This document shows, piece by piece, positions 63,144 through 64,000 of a DNA stretch of 64,000 nt. The notes below the pieces were generated by a model that saw nothing but the letters and a program-made list of their open reading frames with translations, did no database searches and was not told the origin of the DNA. Source of the stretch: a virus; the IMG/VR virus record IMGVR_UViG_3300042863_000214, positions 34,433 to 98,432 of that record; one strand, 5' to 3'. Positions within the stretch are counted from its first letter, which is position 1, and each line of letters begins with the position of its first letter. The position numbers were made by a program, and so were the translations under genes.

Positions 63144-64000
63144 ATGGCATTTGACCCAGGATCAACTATTAATTCGATTGCTAGTGCTGCAAGGTCTGTT
63201 GGGTCTGCAGTAAGCGGACTCCAAGGTGCATTAGGATCTGCCAGTCGGTTAGCCGGCGCACTTAATAATTTATCCAACCCAGCCGGACTAATCTCTGCAT
63301 TACGAAGTATTAACCTACCAGGCGGTGAAGCCTCAGGTTCGGCCGCAGCAGCTACTCGAGTCCAATTTTCTGGTCCAGGTAACTCGGACGATTGGCGTGT
63401 TCGATTATCAATACCTCCAAACTTTTTTGCTACAAGTGATGTGCTTGCTCCGCTACAACGAGCAGGCGGCCTAGTGTTTCCTTACACTCCGACGATAGCT
63501 ATTTCACACTCTGCCACTTATGATGATGTTCCGATTACACATCAAAATTATCAATTTATGGCTTATCAGAACAGTAAGGCAAATGCCATTAGTATTTCAG
63601 GCCCGTTTAACGTTGAAGATGCAGTACAGGCACAGTATTGGATTGCTGCCATGCATTTTTTAAGATCAGCTACTAAGATGTACACCGGCGACGGAGAATC
63701 TGCAGGTAGTCCTCCTCCTATCCTATCCTTAAATGGCTACGGTGATTATGTTTTTAAAAATGTGCCAGTGGTAATTACTAGCTTTAGTATTGATCTTCCA
63801 GCTGATGCAAACTATATTTCTACTACAATGGGAACAGCAGGATTTAGTGGCTTTGGCACAGCGTCAGGCGGAGCAGCATCGACTATTTCCGGAGTTGCTG
63901 CTCTAAGCTCGGGCCTTGCTGGAGTTGCAGGTGCCCTTGGCGCAGGAAGGCTAGCAACTAGTTTAGGAAGAGTTGGCGCCATTGGCGGCGCCATTGGCGG
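63144..64000 (+). CDS. Baseplate tail-tube cap/initiator-like protein (gp48/gp54 type), 3' end missing
   Basis: The frame opens at the ATG at 63144 with a strong AAAGGAG and runs past the window edge; 285 codons are visible. Residues 1-70 are Ala/Gly/Ser-rich. Then come DDWRVRLSIPPNFF (about 80-93), FPYTPTIAISHSATYDDVPI (about 111-130), AVQAQYWIAAMHFLRSATKM (about 158-177) and LNGYGDYVFKNVPVVITSF with LPADANYI. This set resembles the baseplate proteins that cap or initiate the tail tube in T4-like marine phages. The visible end is again Ala/Gly-rich. The exact choice between gp48 and gp54 is uncertain. Confidence 0.6.
   Translation, partial: MAFDPGSTINSIASAARSVGSAVSGLQGALGSASRLAGALNNLSNPAGLISALRSINLPGGEASGSAAAATRVQFSGPGNSDDWRVRLSIPPNFFATSDVLAPLQRAGGLVFPYTPTIAISHSATYDDVPITHQNYQFMAYQNSKANAISISGPFNVEDAVQAQYWIAAMHFLRSATKMYTGDGESAGSPPPILSLNGYGDYVFKNVPVVITSFSIDLPADANYISTTMGTAGFSGFGTASGGAASTISGVAALSSGLAGVAGALGAGRLATSLGRVGAIGGAIG

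Overview
The window is a piece of a large, AT-rich, T4-like contractile-tailed bacteriophage. Recognisable T4-type genes include the late sigma factor gp55, the recombination nuclease gp46/gp47, portal gp20, prohead core gp67-like, protease gp21, scaffold gp22 and major capsid gp23. The capsid genes run in the same order as in T4 (20, 67-like, 21, 22, 23). The giant tail-fibre genes, the tryptophan-halogenase-like and 2OG-oxygenase genes and the carbamoyltransferase recall aquatic T4-like phages (cyanophages, pelagiphages). The host itself cannot be read from the sequence. No tRNA, CRISPR array, integrase or transposase was seen.

Layout. (1) 1-9637: an accessory enzyme island. It has three tryptophan-halogenase-like flavoproteins, five 2OG-Fe(II)-oxygenase-like proteins, an O-carbamoyltransferase and a GT9-like glycosyltransferase. 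Eight genes form one tightly packed leftward operon (7655 down to 1). Two form a rightward pair (7743-9637). An unusually long inverted repeat separates the two units. (2) 9643-9670: a bidirectional terminator. (3) 9679-45887: about 36 kb of leftward virion adhesion and fibre genes, including proteins of 3602, 2702, 1962 and about 1333 residues built from shared repeat modules. (4) 46043-51937: the capsid and portal block. (5) 51943-57268: a tape-measure-like protein, and facing it a gp26-type baseplate/tail-chaperone gene. A canonical -1 slippery heptamer lies three codons before the gp26 stop and would add 77 residues. (6) 57260-58234: a membrane-active-looking protein whose N-terminus resembles the T4 capsid-targeting sequence. 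(7) 58235-58708: a gene-free, GC-enriched, hairpin-rich stretch beside a GIY-YIG nuclease gene. (8) 58709-63068: a leftward operon of gp55, gp47, gp46, a small protein and the GIY-YIG protein, behind a perfect sigma-70-type promoter. (9) 63144-64000: the start of a rightward baseplate gene.

How the parts work together. Several structural genes have T4-late-promoter-like octamers (TATAAATA and one- or two-base variants) 17-90 bases before their starts. This fits late transcription by the gp55 made from the sigma-70 promoter. gp21 would mature the capsid and probably trim proteins carrying LxE/IxE sites. The tape measure and the frameshifted gp26 product resemble the lambda H / G-GT arrangement. 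The enzyme island lies directly next to the fibre genes, so it may modify virion fibres or a surface glycan; this is inference.
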